57,624 bases of DNA from JBCBTJ01 sp039818665 (GCA_039818665.1 JBCBTJ010000015.1:1-57624); one strand, 5' to 3'. Positions 33,064 to 42,357 are shown, numbered from the stretch's first letter. The notes: a model not told the origin generated them from the sequence alone. Translations and numbers: made by a program.

Positions 33064-33684
33064 ATGAACGGCATCACACTACATGAGGGCGACCTGCCCG
33101 AAGGCCTCGATTTCGGCGCGGAAGTGGCCGTCGATTCTGAGACGATGGGGCTTCACCCCCACCGCGACGCCCTGTGCGTGGTGCAGCTGTCGTCAGGCGA
33201 TGGAACAGCGCATGTCGTGCGCCTCGACCGCCGCGGCGGGTATGACTGCCCGCGCTTGAAAGCGCTGCTCGCCGACCCGTCCGTGTTGAAAATCTTCCAC
33301 TTCGCCCGGTTCGACATCGCCGCGGTGAAACACTGGCTCGGCGTTGATTGCGCGCCGGTCTGGTGCACCAAGATCGCCTCGAAATTGGCGCGAACCTATA
33401 CCGATCGGCACGGTCTGAAAGACGTGGTCAAGGAGATCGCCGGCGTCGATCTGTCCAAGGCGCAGCAAAGCTCCGATTGGGGCGCGGAGGCGCTGAGCGA
33501 CGCGCAGCTGCAATACGCCGCCTCCGACGTGCTCCATCTTCATGCGGTGAAGGCCGGGCTTGAGGCCATGCTGGCTCGAGAGGGGCGCGCGGACTTGGCC
33601 CAAGCCTGTTTCGACTTTCTGCCGACGCGCGCCGAGCTGGATCTTTCGGGCTGGGCCGACAGCGACATCTTCGCCCATTCATGA
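33064..33684 (+). CDS. nrnC: NrnC-type DEDDy 3'-5' exoribonuclease (ribonuclease D-like), 206 aa
   Basis: NrnC is the alphaproteobacterial enzyme that degrades diribonucleotides and takes over the role of oligoribonuclease. The protein has DEDD motif residues in VAVDSETMGLH (D, E), FHFARFDIAAVKHWLG (D), and YAASDVLHLHAVKAGLE (Y, D), and no HRDC domain. The 206-residue length fits NrnC rather than full RNase D. It is followed by lptC as commonly seen in this class. The CtrA box sits upstream. Confidence 0.9.
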   Translation: MNGITLHEGDLPEGLDFGAEVAVDSETMGLHPHRDALCVVQLSSGDGTAHVVRLDRRGGYDCPRLKALLADPSVLKIFHFARFDIAAVKHWLGVDCAPVWCTKIASKLARTYTDRHGLKDVVKEIAGVDLSKAQQSSDWGAEALSDAQLQYAASDVLHLHAVKAGLEAMLAREGRADLAQACFDFLPTRAELDLSGWADSDIFAHS

Positions 33685-33783
33685 ACTCAGGCCGCATTCA
33701 TGACAGCATGGTATGATGAGACGGCTTTTGTTGCGGGCCGGCGCGGCCTACAAGTTTAACGGACTCTCGATTCAAGGCGGATA

Positions 33784-34437
33784 ATGGACGCGACAGTCTC
33801 TACCCTGCGGTCGGACGACGCTCTCTGGGCGCCGCGCCGACAGCTGACGCTGGCGCAGGCGCGGCGGCGTTCGCAAGTGGTCAAGACGCTGCGCGTGGTG
33901 TTCACCGCCGCCGCCGCAGTTTGCCTCGGCGTGCTCACGGGCCATCTCGCCGCGAACGCGATCGAGCGCTCGGCGGCGGGCCGCGACTCGCTGCGCGCCG
34001 ATGAGATGGTGACCATGGTCAATCCGCGGTTTACGGGCCGCGACTCCGGCGGCGACGTGTTCGTCATCACCGCCGACTCCGCCCAGCGGCGGCGCTCGAA
34101 CGAAGATATTGTGGACCTTGTGAACCCGAAGCTGGTCGACTCCGAGGGCGGCGAAGTGATCGCGCCTGCGGGGCTCTACGATCGCGCGGCGCAGACGCTG
34201 GAATTGTTCGAAGACGTGCAGGTCTTGGACTCGGCCGGCTACACGTTCACCTCGACCCATGCCCGCGTCTATGTGGAAGAAGGCCGGGTCGAGGGAATCG
34301 ATCCCCTCGACGGCACAGGACCTATTGGCGACGTGCGGGCGGACGCCTATGAGATATTGGACGACGGCAACCGCGTGGTTGTCCGCGGCCGCGTGCAAAC
34401 GACTTTGTTCCCCGACGGGCGGTCGGAAGAGGAGTAA
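33784..34437 (+). CDS. lptC: LptC, LPS export system membrane protein
   Basis: LptC anchors the periplasmic LPS bridge to the LptBFG transporter. The protein has a cytoplasmic N-terminal tail, one membrane helix (VVFTAAAAVCLGVLTGHLAA) and an OstA-like beta-jellyroll domain (FTGRDSGGDVFVITADSAQ to the C-terminus, including ELFEDVQVLDSAGYTFTS). ATG 33784 follows AAGGCGG. The gene is 9 bp upstream of lptA. Length 217 residues. Confidence 0.9.
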   Translation: MDATVSTLRSDDALWAPRRQLTLAQARRRSQVVKTLRVVFTAAAAVCLGVLTGHLAANAIERSAAGRDSLRADEMVTMVNPRFTGRDSGGDVFVITADSAQRRRSNEDIVDLVNPKLVDSEGGEVIAPAGLYDRAAQTLELFEDVQVLDSAGYTFTSTHARVYVEEGRVEGIDPLDGTGPIGDVRADAYEILDDGNRVVVRGRVQTTLFPDGRSEEE

Positions 34438-34445
34438 GCCTTTCC

Positions 34446-35030
34446 ATGAAAGCCCTGACACCGCTGATCGCCGCCGCTTGGCTTTGCGCAGCGCCAGCCG
34501 CCGCGCAGCTGAGCTCAGAAGGCGGCCGCATCCTGATCGATGCGGATGTCGGCGAGGTGTTCGAGCGTGAACGACGGATCGTTTATTCAGGCAATGTCGA
34601 TGTGAAACAGGGCGATGCGCGCCTGCAGGCCGACGAGCTGGTGGTGCGGTACAAAGCCACTGGCGAGGTCGAGCGCGACTCGGCGTTTTCAGGGTTCGGC
34701 GACCTCGACACGATCGTGGCCACAGGCAACGTGTTCTACGTCACCTCGGAGCTGCGCGCCCGCGGCGAGACGGCGACGTACAACGCCGACGCCGACTCCA
34801 TCGTCTTGAGCGGCGATGTCGTGCTTCTGCGCGGCCAGGACGTGGCGAAGGGCGAGGAACTGATTGTGGAAATCTCGCGCGGCGTCTCGACGCTCAGCCC
34901 CGGCGAGAGCGGGCGCGTCCAGATGAGCATCGATCCAGGCGACTCCGTCGGCGGCGGAGCCAATGTCGAAGATGCGCTGGACGGCGCCGCCGATGACCTC
35001 GCCAGCGCCTCCGACAGCGGATCGGAGTGA
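34446..35030 (+). CDS. lptA: LptA, periplasmic LPS bridge protein
   Basis: LptA forms the periplasmic bridge carrying LPS to the outer membrane. It has a signal peptide (LIAAAWLCAAPAAAQ) and a beta-jellyroll domain: RIVYSGNVDVKQGDARLQADELVVRY, TGNVFYVTSELRARGETATYNADADSIVLSGDVVLLRG, and a C-terminal acidic tail. It lies between lptC and lptB, all in one rightward operon. Confidence 0.9.
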   Translation: MKALTPLIAAAWLCAAPAAAQLSSEGGRILIDADVGEVFERERRIVYSGNVDVKQGDARLQADELVVRYKATGEVERDSAFSGFGDLDTIVATGNVFYVTSELRARGETATYNADADSIVLSGDVVLLRGQDVAKGEELIVEISRGVSTLSPGESGRVQMSIDPGDSVGGGANVEDALDGAADDLASASDSGSE

Positions 35031-35123
35031 ATTGCGACCGCCGCGCTCATACGATCTTAAGCCTGTTGGGCTAATCGATACGGCATGGGCGGCGACACGC
35101 CGCGTTTGGGAACAGGGGCTCAT

Positions 35124-35858
35124 ATGAGCGCGACTGAAGACGGTCTGATCGTACGCGGGCTCGCCAAGTCCTTTGGCAAGCGTCAAGTCGTGCGCGACGT
35201 CTCCCTGGCTGTTCAACGCGGCGAAGTGGTCGGCCTGCTGGGTCCCAACGGGGCCGGGAAAACCACCTGCTTCTACATGATCATGGGTCTGATCGGCGCC
35301 GACGCCGGCCACATTCTGATCGACGGCGAAGACGTCACCGCGCTGCCCATGTATCAGCGCGCCCGTCTCGGCGTGGGGTATCTGCCCCAGGAAGCGTCCA
35401 TCTTCCGCGGCATGTCCGTGGAGGAGAACGTGGCGGCGGTCGTGGAGCTTGTCGAAAAGGACAAGTCCAAGCGCGCCGCCCAGGTCGACGCCCTGCTCAA
35501 CGAATTGCACGTCTCGCATCTGCGCAAGGCCCCCGCCACCGCTCTGTCGGGCGGTGAACGGCGCCGGGTGGAGATCGCGCGCGCCCTCGCCTCGCGGCCC
35601 AGCTTCATGCTCCTGGACGAACCGTTCACCGGGATCGACCCCCTCGCCATTTCGGATATTTCCGACCTGGTTCGGTACTTGAAGCAGCGCGGCCTCGGCG
35701 TGCTGATCACGGACCACCAGGTGCGCGAGACGCTGCAAATCGTCGACCGCGCCCTCGTCATGTATGACGGCGCGGTCCTGTTCGACGGCCCTCCCAGCGA
35801 GGTGCTGCAGAACGAAGACGTGCGGCGGGTCTATCTGGGCGAGCGGTTCGCCGCGTAA
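35124..35858 (+). CDS. lptB: LptB, LPS export ABC transporter ATPase
   Basis: The ATPase that drives LPS extraction from the inner membrane. It shows Walker A GPNGAGKTT, the Q-loop GVGYLPQEASIF, signature LSGGERRRVEIARAL, Walker B FMLLDEPFTGIDP and the H-loop ITDHQ. ATG 35124 is preceded by AGGGG; an upstream start at 35085 adds non-conserved residues. 244 residues. It is followed by rpoN after 5 bp. The LptFG permeases are not in the window, as is usual. Confidence 0.95.
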   Translation: MSATEDGLIVRGLAKSFGKRQVVRDVSLAVQRGEVVGLLGPNGAGKTTCFYMIMGLIGADAGHILIDGEDVTALPMYQRARLGVGYLPQEASIFRGMSVEENVAAVVELVEKDKSKRAAQVDALLNELHVSHLRKAPATALSGGERRRVEIARALASRPSFMLLDEPFTGIDPLAISDISDLVRYLKQRGLGVLITDHQVRETLQIVDRALVMYDGAVLFDGPPSEVLQNEDVRRVYLGERFAA

Positions 35859-35863
35859 CCGCC

Positions 35864-37348
35864 ATGGCAATGCGCCAGCGCCTCGACGTCCGCCAGAGCC
35901 AATCTCTGGCGATGACGCCGCAATTGCAGCAGGCGATCAAACTGCTGCAGCTGTCCAACCTCGAACTGGCCGAATTCGTCGAGGGCGAGATCGAGCGCAA
36001 TCCTCTATTGGAGCGCGGCGACAATGACGCGGCCGACGCCGAGCCCCCCGCCGAAGACACGCCCAGCGCGTCCGAACTCAGCCTCGACGGCCCCGGCGCT
36101 CTCGACACGCTCGACGCGCCGAACGAAGACATCGCCAACGGAGACACCGGCTCCGACGCCATCGGACAAGCCTCCGGCCCCAGCGCCGCCACGGACTGGT
36201 CGAAGGCTGGCTCAGGCAAGCCGCTGAGCGACGATTTCGACTTTGAAGGCGCGTTGTCGAACGACAAGTCGCTGCGCGAGCATCTCTCCGACCAAGTCAC
36301 CTTGGCCGGCTTCTCGGCCGCCGAAACGCTCATCGCCATGCGGTTGGTGGATGAGACCGACGAGGGCGGATACTGCCGCGCCGACGTGGACGAGGTGGCC
36401 GAGAGCCTCGGCGCCGATCCAGACCTCGTCGCGGGCGTGCTCAACACGTGTCAGGGCTTCGATCCGACAGGCGTTATGGCTCGATCGGTGCCGGAATGCA
36501 TGGCGTTGCAGCTGGCCGAGCGCGATCGCCTCGATCCGGCCATGCAAGCCCTGCTCGATAATCTCGATCTCGCCGCCAAGCACGACATCGCAGGCCTCGT
36601 TGAAGCCTGCGGAGTGGACAAAGCCGACATCGCCGACATGCTCGCGGAGCTGCGCACCCTGACCCCACGGCCAGGCGCGGCCTTCGCCTCGGAAACAACC
36701 ATCGCTGTCGCGCCGGACGTCTTCGTCCGCGAGATGCCGAACGGGCTCTACGCGGTCGAACTCAACGCCGACACCCTCCCCCGGGTGCTGATGGACAAAG
36801 CCTACTACGCCGAGGTCTCGACCCTGCCGATGGGGCCGGAGGAGAAGGAGTTTATCTCCGAGTGCGCCGCGACGGCGAACTGGCTGATCAAGAGCCTCGA
36901 CCAACGCGCCCGCACCATTCTGAAAGTCGCGAGCGAAATCGTCCGCCAGCAGGACGCCTTCTTCGCCCATGGCGTCGCCCATTTGCGGCCGCTCAACCTC
37001 AAACAGGTCGCCGACGCGATCGAGATGCACGAGAGCACGGTCAGCCGCGTCACCTCGAACAAGTATATGGCGACCCCGCGCGGCCTGTTCGAACTGAAAT
37101 ACTTCTTCTCAGCGGCCATCCCTGCGACCGGGGGCGGCGAGGCCCACTCCGCCGAAGCCGTCCGCCACCGCATCAAGACTCTGATCGACGGCGAAGGTCC
37201 CGGCGAGGTTCTGTCGGATGATCAAATTGTTGAAATCTTAAGGGAATTCGGGATCGAGATCGCCCGGCGGACGGTCGCGAAGTATCGCGAGAGTCTCCAC
37301 ATCCCCTCCTCGGTCCACCGCCGGCGGATCCTGAAGCAGTCGGCTTGA
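35864..37348 (+). CDS. rpoN: RNA polymerase sigma-54 factor
   Basis: Sigma-54 directs transcription from -24/-12 promoters with enhancer-binding activators. The 494-residue protein has the Gln/Leu-rich region I (MTPQLQQAIKLLQLSNLELAEFVEGEIERNPLL), an acidic region II, the core-binding region III, and the RpoN box ARRTVAKYRE near the C-terminus. It starts 5 bp after lptB, a typical alphaproteobacterial order, and precedes hpf and ptsN. Confidence 0.96.
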   Translation: MAMRQRLDVRQSQSLAMTPQLQQAIKLLQLSNLELAEFVEGEIERNPLLERGDNDAADAEPPAEDTPSASELSLDGPGALDTLDAPNEDIANGDTGSDAIGQASGPSAATDWSKAGSGKPLSDDFDFEGALSNDKSLREHLSDQVTLAGFSAAETLIAMRLVDETDEGGYCRADVDEVAESLGADPDLVAGVLNTCQGFDPTGVMARSVPECMALQLAERDRLDPAMQALLDNLDLAAKHDIAGLVEACGVDKADIADMLAELRTLTPRPGAAFASETTIAVAPDVFVREMPNGLYAVELNADTLPRVLMDKAYYAEVSTLPMGPEEKEFISECAATANWLIKSLDQRARTILKVASEIVRQQDAFFAHGVAHLRPLNLKQVADAIEMHESTVSRVTSNKYMATPRGLFELKYFFSAAIPATGGGEAHSAEAVRHRIKTLIDGEGPGEVLSDDQIVEILREFGIEIARRTVAKYRESLHIPSSVHRRRILKQSA

Positions 37349-37430
37349 TCGGATCGCAGCGAGGCGAACAGCCCGCTCTCGCCTTTCGGGAAAAAGTGGT
37401 CCATACTCTGAGCGCCAGCGGGAGTTCTCC

Positions 37431-38018
37431 GTGCAAATACAGATCATTGGCAAGAATATGGATCTCGGCGACGCGCTGCGCCAGCGCATCGCCGAAGGCC
37501 TGGAAGGCGCCGTCAAAAAATACTTCGACCGACCGAGCGAAGGCCATGTGGTCGTCGCCAAGGACGCTCATCTCATCGGGGTCGATTGCAACATCCACCT
37601 GCCGTCAGGCATCACCCTGCAGGCCCATGGCGAGGCGACCGAGCCGTATGCCGCGCTGGAAGCCGCGCTCGATAAGATCGAAAAGCGCGTCCGGCGCTAC
37701 AAACGCCGCCTGAAAGACCATCATCAGGCCGACCGCGCGCCCATGCCGACGGAGCCGGCGAGCGCCTTTGTCATTCAAGGCCCGAGCGATGAGGAGGAGG
37801 AAGAACCACGCGCCAATGGCGACGCCTCGCCGCTCGTCATCGCTGAGATGTCGGCCGAGATTAAGACCATGACCGTTTCAGAAGCGGTGATGCAGCTTGA
37901 GCTTGGAGATTCTCCGGCCTTGATGTTTAGAAGCGTTGCCCATGGGGGGCTGAATATGATCTACCGCCGACCCGATGGACACATCGGATGGCTCAACCCC
38001 GCCAACGAAACAACGTAA
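37431..38018 (+). CDS. hpf: Ribosome hibernation promoting factor, long form
   Basis: HPF binds the 30S subunit and dimerises 70S ribosomes in stationary phase. The 195 residues have the S30AE domain (MQIQIIGKNMDLGDALRQRI...VDCNIHLPSGITLQAHGEATEPYAALEAALDKIEKRVRRYKRRLKDH) and a C-terminal dimerisation domain (VSEAVMQLELGDSPALMFRSV...MIYRRPDGHIGWL), so it is the long form. The start is GTG 37431 with GGGAG upstream. It lies between rpoN and ptsN. Confidence 0.93.
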   Translation: MQIQIIGKNMDLGDALRQRIAEGLEGAVKKYFDRPSEGHVVVAKDAHLIGVDCNIHLPSGITLQAHGEATEPYAALEAALDKIEKRVRRYKRRLKDHHQADRAPMPTEPASAFVIQGPSDEEEEEPRANGDASPLVIAEMSAEIKTMTVSEAVMQLELGDSPALMFRSVAHGGLNMIYRRPDGHIGWLNPANETT

Positions 38019-38036
38019 GCGAAAGCGCGAACTCAA

Positions 38037-38507
38037 ATGTCGACTGATCTCAGCGCCCTGGTCGCGCCCGAGCGGATATTGGCCGATGCGTCCGCGGCAA
38101 GCCGAAAACAGGCCTTCGCCGCGCTCGCCGACCTATTGGCGCGAGACACGGGGTTTTCGGCAAGCGAGATACTGAGCGAAGTGATGGAACGCGAACGGCT
38201 CGGTTCGACAGCTGTCGGCGAAGGGGTCGCCATACCGCACGCCCGGATAGACGGACTCGACGCGCCGATCGGCGCGTTCGCGCGCTTGCAAAACGCGGCT
38301 GATTTCGACGCCGTGGACGAGCGTCCCTGCGATCTGATTTTCATGCTGCTCGCGCCGCGCGCCAATGGCGCAGACCATTTGCGCGCCCTCGCCCAAGTCT
38401 CGCGCGCGTTCCGTCAACCCGACGTGCGCGATGCGATCCGAAATGCAGGATCCGCGGAGGCTATTCTAAGCGCGCTGTGTCCGCAGGCGCGCGGCGAAGC
38501 GGCCTAA
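38037..38507 (+). CDS. ptsN: PTS IIA-like nitrogen regulatory protein (EIIA-Ntr)
   Basis: EIIA-Ntr is the terminal phospho-acceptor of the nitrogen PTS and controls potassium, nitrogen and stringent-response proteins. The 156 residues include the active-site His in GEGVAIPHARIDGL (H68), the helix SEVMERERLGSTAVG and C-terminal LRALAQVSRAFRQPDVRDAI. It ends the lpt-rpoN-hpf run; hpf and ptsN are 18 bp apart. Confidence 0.94.
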   Translation: MSTDLSALVAPERILADASAASRKQAFAALADLLARDTGFSASEILSEVMERERLGSTAVGEGVAIPHARIDGLDAPIGAFARLQNAADFDAVDERPCDLIFMLLAPRANGADHLRALAQVSRAFRQPDVRDAIRNAGSAEAILSALCPQARGEAA

Positions 38508-38519
38508 GCTAAACGCGTT

Positions 38520-38768
38520 TTAGTGCAGGCTGTACGGTTTGAGCTCATTGGCCCGGGCGGCCGCGAACGCCGCTTCGCGGCCTTCGATCAGCGCGACGCG
38601 ATGGCCGGCTGCGTTGTGCAGGGCGAACACCCGATCAGGGCGCTCTAGAGCCTCAAAGGCTTCGTCAGGCAACAGCTCTGCGAGCTCTTCGCGATCCATA
38701 TGTTTCACATAGACCGCGTTGGGGGCGTCGAAGACGCCGGCGATTTTCGGATCGATATCCTTATTCAT
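38520..38768 (-). CDS. DUF1150 family protein, 82 aa
   Basis: DUF1150 proteins are short, alphaproteobacterial, and of unknown function. Seen here are YVKHMDREELAELLPDEAFEAL and the conserved tail LHNAAGHRVALIEGREAAFAAARANEL. AGGAG lies 6 bases before ATG 38768; another ATG at 38771 is also possible. It converges with ptsN with 12 bp between stops. Confidence 0.8.
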   Translation of the reverse strand: MNKDIDPKIAGVFDAPNAVYVKHMDREELAELLPDEAFEALERPDRVFALHNAAGHRVALIEGREAAFAAARANELKPYSLH

Positions 38769-38910
38769 CATAGTCTCCTTCCGTCTCTTAGACCGGACCG
38801 GCGCCTCGCCGAGAGACCCCGAAACCGGCTGCCCCCCGGGCGCTACAGCGCCGCTTAAGGGATAGGTGGCGACCGGCCTTGTCAGTTTCAAGCGACGCGG
38901 GCACCAAGGC

Positions 38911-39663
38911 CTATCGCCCCGCCCCGTCCACTTTTATGACGGTTCCGGTCGTGTAGGGGCTGCCAGGACCGGCGAAATACAGCGCGGCCCCGACGATTTC
39001 GTCCGGTTGGCCGCCGCGCTGAAGCGCAAAATCCTCTTGGGCGCGGGCATTGAAGGCGTCGAGATCCCAAGCCTTTGAAATATCTGTAAGAAACGGCCCG
39101 GGCATGATGCAATTCACACGCACTTCAGGCCCCAGCGCCCAAGCGAAAGACAGTGTCAGCTTGTTGAGGCCCGCCTTGGCCGCGCCATAGGGCTCCGCAT
39201 GGGGCGTCGCATGCACCGCGCCCGTGCTCGAAATGTTGACGATGGCGCCGCCGCCGTCTGCTTTCATGCGTTCGCCGAACAAGGCCATCAGCCGAAACGG
39301 TCCGCGCAGGTTGAGGTTCACAACTTTGTCGAAGAGCGCCTCGGTCACGTCCGACAGTTTGTCGTAAAGCGGCGACATCCCCGCATTATTTATCAGAATG
39401 TCGACCCGGTCGAACGCCTCATAGGCCGCGGCATACAACCCGTCCAATTGGTCCCAATGGCTGACATTGCAGGCGTAGGGCGCGGCCTTGCGGCCCAGGG
39501 CTTCGATCTCTTTCGCCACCGCCTCGCAGGCGTCCAATTTGCGGCTGACCACCATTACATCGGCGCCGCGCTCGGCCAATGCGAGACAGATCTCGCGCCC
39601 CATGCCCCGGCTGCCTCCGGTGACCACCGCGGTTTTGCCCGTAAAATCAAGTAGCGCGTCCAT
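38911..39663 (-). CDS. Short-chain dehydrogenase/reductase (SDR), 250 aa
   Basis: A classical SDR that oxidises or reduces an alcohol/ketone with NAD(P). Cofactor motif TGGSRGMG, then NNAGMSPL, catalytic Ser in NISSTGAVHA, and YGAAK (Tyr, Lys), and the MPGPFLTDI segment. ATG 39663 is preferred; ATG 39678 would add five residues. Arg in the glycine-rich motif region (GSRGMG and SRK) favours NADP. Substrate unknown. Leftward and separate from the signalling cluster. Confidence 0.92.
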   Translation of the reverse strand: MDALLDFTGKTAVVTGGSRGMGREICLALAERGADVMVVSRKLDACEAVAKEIEALGRKAAPYACNVSHWDQLDGLYAAAYEAFDRVDILINNAGMSPLYDKLSDVTEALFDKVVNLNLRGPFRLMALFGERMKADGGGAIVNISSTGAVHATPHAEPYGAAKAGLNKLTLSFAWALGPEVRVNCIMPGPFLTDISKAWDLDAFNARAQEDFALQRGGQPDEIVGAALYFAGPGSPYTTGTVIKVDGAGR

Positions 39664-39867
39664 GTCCGGCGTCTCCATCCCGTGTGTTGGCGTCTCGCCT
39701 ACAGTGTCGACGCCGGGCGGCGGGGTCCAGCGCGCGCGGCCCATTCGCCGGATCGGAACAAATCAGGTTTCAGTAAAAGCGGAGCGGTTGTTTGAAAGAC
39801 CGCAGCCCGCTTTTCAGTCCCAATTCGGCTTGAAACCAAGCGAACTGTCGAATGATTGGAGACGGCG

Positions 39868-40563
39868 ATGTACTCGAAAGATCTGGTCCAAGAACGCCAA
39901 TCGGTCACGCATGACGTTTGCAGCATGCTTGCAAAACTGAGGCTGACCGTGGACGCCCTCGAAGGGCACAAGGACCCGGACGTGCGCCGGGCCATGCAGC
40001 GGATCAATCGGGTCGTCGAAGAGATGGCGGCCTATTGCGCCGGATCGATCGAACCGCCGGCGGCCGACCGCAAAGCCTCGTTCGACCATCTGCTGACGCG
40101 CGTCGCCGACGTTCTGCGCCCTTGGGCGCAGACCAACGGGATCCGCATCATCACGCCGACCAACGGGTTGTGGTACCAAGCCGAACGCCAAGCGCCGCTG
40201 TACCGCGTCCTCATGAACCTCGCCCGCCACAGCATGAATGTCATGGTCGAAGATGGGGGCGCGTGTTTGACCCTGCGCGCGGCCGCGCATCAAGACGGCG
40301 TCGTCATCGACGTCATCGACGACGGTCCTGGCCTGCCCTCGGACATCGCCGCTGCGTTCGAAACGAATGACTGGCCCGAAGCCGAAAACGACGGACTTGA
40401 CCTCAAGTCCACCAAAACGCTCGTCGAACAGCTCGGCGGCGCGCTGACCGTGCTGCAGACAAGCGACGATGGCGCCACCGTGCGCGTGCGCCTGCCTCAG
40501 TTGGGCGCGGCGGGCGAAACCGAGGCTTTGATCGGCCGCGCCGCCGACGACGTCGGAGTCTAA
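39868..40563 (+). CDS. Histidine-kinase-like protein without sensor, degenerate ATP site, 231 aa
   Basis: The protein consists of a DHp-like helix pair (VTHDVCSMLAKLRLTVDALEG, possible phospho-His) and a GHKL-type fold. In the N-box RVLMNLARHSMNVM the Mg-binding Asn position is His; IDDGPGLP (G1) is kept, but the G2 region GLDLKSTKTL lacks the usual GLGL pattern. This suggests lost or altered ATP binding, as in ChpT-like phosphotransferases. ATG 39868 has GGAG seven bases upstream; the frame extends to a TTG at 39856. It is convergent with the REC-AraC regulator (39 bp between stops). Function as kinase or phosphotransferase is undetermined. Confidence 0.72.
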   Translation: MYSKDLVQERQSVTHDVCSMLAKLRLTVDALEGHKDPDVRRAMQRINRVVEEMAAYCAGSIEPPAADRKASFDHLLTRVADVLRPWAQTNGIRIITPTNGLWYQAERQAPLYRVLMNLARHSMNVMVEDGGACLTLRAAAHQDGVVIDVIDDGPGLPSDIAAAFETNDWPEAENDGLDLKSTKTLVEQLGGALTVLQTSDDGATVRVRLPQLGAAGETEALIGRAADDVGV

Positions 40564-40602
40564 GAGAAAAACTCGAAAAACGCGCCGGACCGGCGGCCTC
40601 AA

Positions 40603-41346
40603 TCAGAGGCGCCGGTAGGCGAGCGGCGTCAGCCCGACATGGCTCTTGAACGTCGTCGTGAAGTGCGATTGGCTGCTAAAGCCGATCGCATTTGAGATGT
40701 CGACCAGCTGCCAATCCGTGCCTCGCAGGAGGCGCTTGGCTTCAGACAGTCTCTCGGCCAACACGTATTGATAGGGACTAATCCCCTTGGAGGCTTTGAA
40801 GCGCCGCGAAAACGCGCTCTCGCTCATATTTGCGAGCTTTGACAGCTCGCACAGGCTGATTTCACGATCGAGATTCTTCGCAATGAAAGTCTCGACATCC
40901 TGGACGACCTGCTCCGGCAAGCGCGCGCTGGTCGTCGATCGCTCCGACAGAGCGGCCAAATCGACCGGGCGATACAGGTTGTCGCTCTGGGAAAGCACGA
41001 CGGTGAGACACGCAAAGAGCGATTCATCGGTATAAGGTTTCAGCAAGTAACCGCTGGGTTTGACCGTGCTGGCCCGCTCAACCGTTTCGGGATCGGCGTG
41101 CGATGTCAGGAAAACAATGCGGATGGGAAGGTCTTCTTTGAGATAGGCCGCCAGCGTTATCCCATCGCGGTCGCCTTTGATGCGGATGTCTACCAGGGCG
41201 AGATCGGGCTTTTCTTCTTCGGCGATCGACAGCGCCTCGGCCGCGTCCATCGCCATGCCCACGACCGAGTGGCCCATCTCCGTGAGGCTGGTTTCCAGAT
41301 CGCGCGCAACGATGACTTCGTCTTCAACAATTAGGATTCGCGCCAA
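40603..41346 (-). CDS. Response regulator: receiver domain plus AraC-type DNA-binding domain
   Basis: From TTG 41346 (AGGGAG about 7 bases upstream) the 247 residues read as a REC domain with acidic pocket VEDE, phospho-Asp D53 in LALVDIRI, switch Thr T81 in VFLTSH and Lys K103 in LLKPY, and a C-terminal AraC/XylS helix-turn-helix pair: ISLCELSKLANMSESAFSRRFKASKG and DISNAIGFSSQSHFTTTFKSHVG. An ATG at 41412 would extend the N-terminus but has no ribosome binding site. REC-AraC fusions are uncommon in this class and act as transcription regulators. Likely partner is one of the kinases on either side. Confidence 0.88.
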   Translation of the reverse strand: MARILIVEDEVIVARDLETSLTEMGHSVVGMAMDAAEALSIAEEEKPDLALVDIRIKGDRDGITLAAYLKEDLPIRIVFLTSHADPETVERASTVKPSGYLLKPYTDESLFACLTVVLSQSDNLYRPVDLAALSERSTTSARLPEQVVQDVETFIAKNLDREISLCELSKLANMSESAFSRRFKASKGISPYQYVLAERLSEAKRLLRGTDWQLVDISNAIGFSSQSHFTTTFKSHVGLTPLAYRRL

Positions 41347-41621
41347 GGATCGACTCCCTGAAGAAACGCGCCCGATCGTCGAACAGGCCTCTTCGTCAAA
41401 TGATATATTCATTGTATGCGAAATCGACTCCCCGGCCATTCCAAAAACGCACCCTGGATTTCAATAATCTTGCGCAAATTCAGCTTCGCGCCGCTCGGAT
41501 CGCGGGAGTGGGCGGGAATCTAAAACGGAACATCACTCCAATAAAATACATCCCGGGCATTTGCCCGGACAATGCTTCGCGCAGACCTCGACAAGTCGGG
41601 AATTGCGCAATGGAGCTGAAG
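41347..41621. promoter_or_regulatory. Divergent promoter region of REC-AraC regulator and kinase core
   Basis: This 275-bp gap between divergent starts is AT-richer than the genes and would be the natural place for control of both. I see AAATGATATATTCATT (41399-41414) as an AT-rich core but no operator I can name. Confidence 0.35.
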
Positions 41622-42287
41622 ATGACGAACTCGGAAGATACCGCCGCACTTGCCCACGACATTAGAAACATTCTGACGCCTGCGCTTCTTTCTGCGGAAA
41701 GGCTTGCCTCGATCGACCCAAAAGGCGGCAACCAGCACACTGAAAGGATATTCCGGGCGATCGACAAATCGGTCGCGCTTTGCCAGGCGGCGATGAACAC
41801 GTTCCAGAATCGCGTCATGGCGCGGCCGGAGTCGTTTCTCCTGTCCGACATCGTCAGCGAGGCGATTCAGCTCGCCGTGCCGGATCCCCACATCCGCCTC
41901 TCCCTGAGTGCGAACCTGTCCGGCGAAGACGAGCTTTACATCGACGGCGACGCCGTCTGCCGGATGATCTTCAACCTGGTCCGCAACGCGGCGAACGCCA
42001 TCGGACAGGCTGACGGATTCATCCATGTGGAGGCGAACGCGGCCTATGGGCTTTTGACGATCGATGTCGCCGACAGCGGCCCGGGCGTGCCGAAACGCGT
42101 CCTCGACCGGATTTTCCCGAAGGACGGCTCGGCCGCGCCCTCCTCGACATTCGCCGGCCTCGGACTGCCCTCGACGGCGCGGACCGCGGCGAAACTCGGC
42201 GGCGGGCTCGTCCTGCGCGAAACCGGGTCGACGGGAACACGCTTCACCATCGAGCTGCCCTATCGCGTCCACGCACGGGCCATTTGA
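41622..42287 (+). CDS. Soluble histidine kinase core with intact motifs, 221 aa
   Basis: The protein has no sensor or membrane segment. The DHp H-box is AHDIRNILTPALLSAERLAS with the phospho-His; the ATP domain has an N-box FNLVRNAANAIG, G1 DVADSGPGVP and G2 AGLGLPSTAR, so it should be active. ATG 41622 has GGAG upstream; ATG 41610 is a slightly longer option. It probably needs a partner protein for signal input. It is divergent from the REC-AraC regulator and converges with the HisKA_2-type gene. Confidence 0.85.
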   Translation: MTNSEDTAALAHDIRNILTPALLSAERLASIDPKGGNQHTERIFRAIDKSVALCQAAMNTFQNRVMARPESFLLSDIVSEAIQLAVPDPHIRLSLSANLSGEDELYIDGDAVCRMIFNLVRNAANAIGQADGFIHVEANAAYGLLTIDVADSGPGVPKRVLDRIFPKDGSAAPSSTFAGLGLPSTARTAAKLGGGLVLRETGSTGTRFTIELPYRVHARAI

Positions 42288-42357
42288 AGACAGCCAGATC
42301 TGGCCACAGCGCAAGGCGCCTGTTTCGAGCGCGGCGGTGATTGGCCGCCGACGCTTG

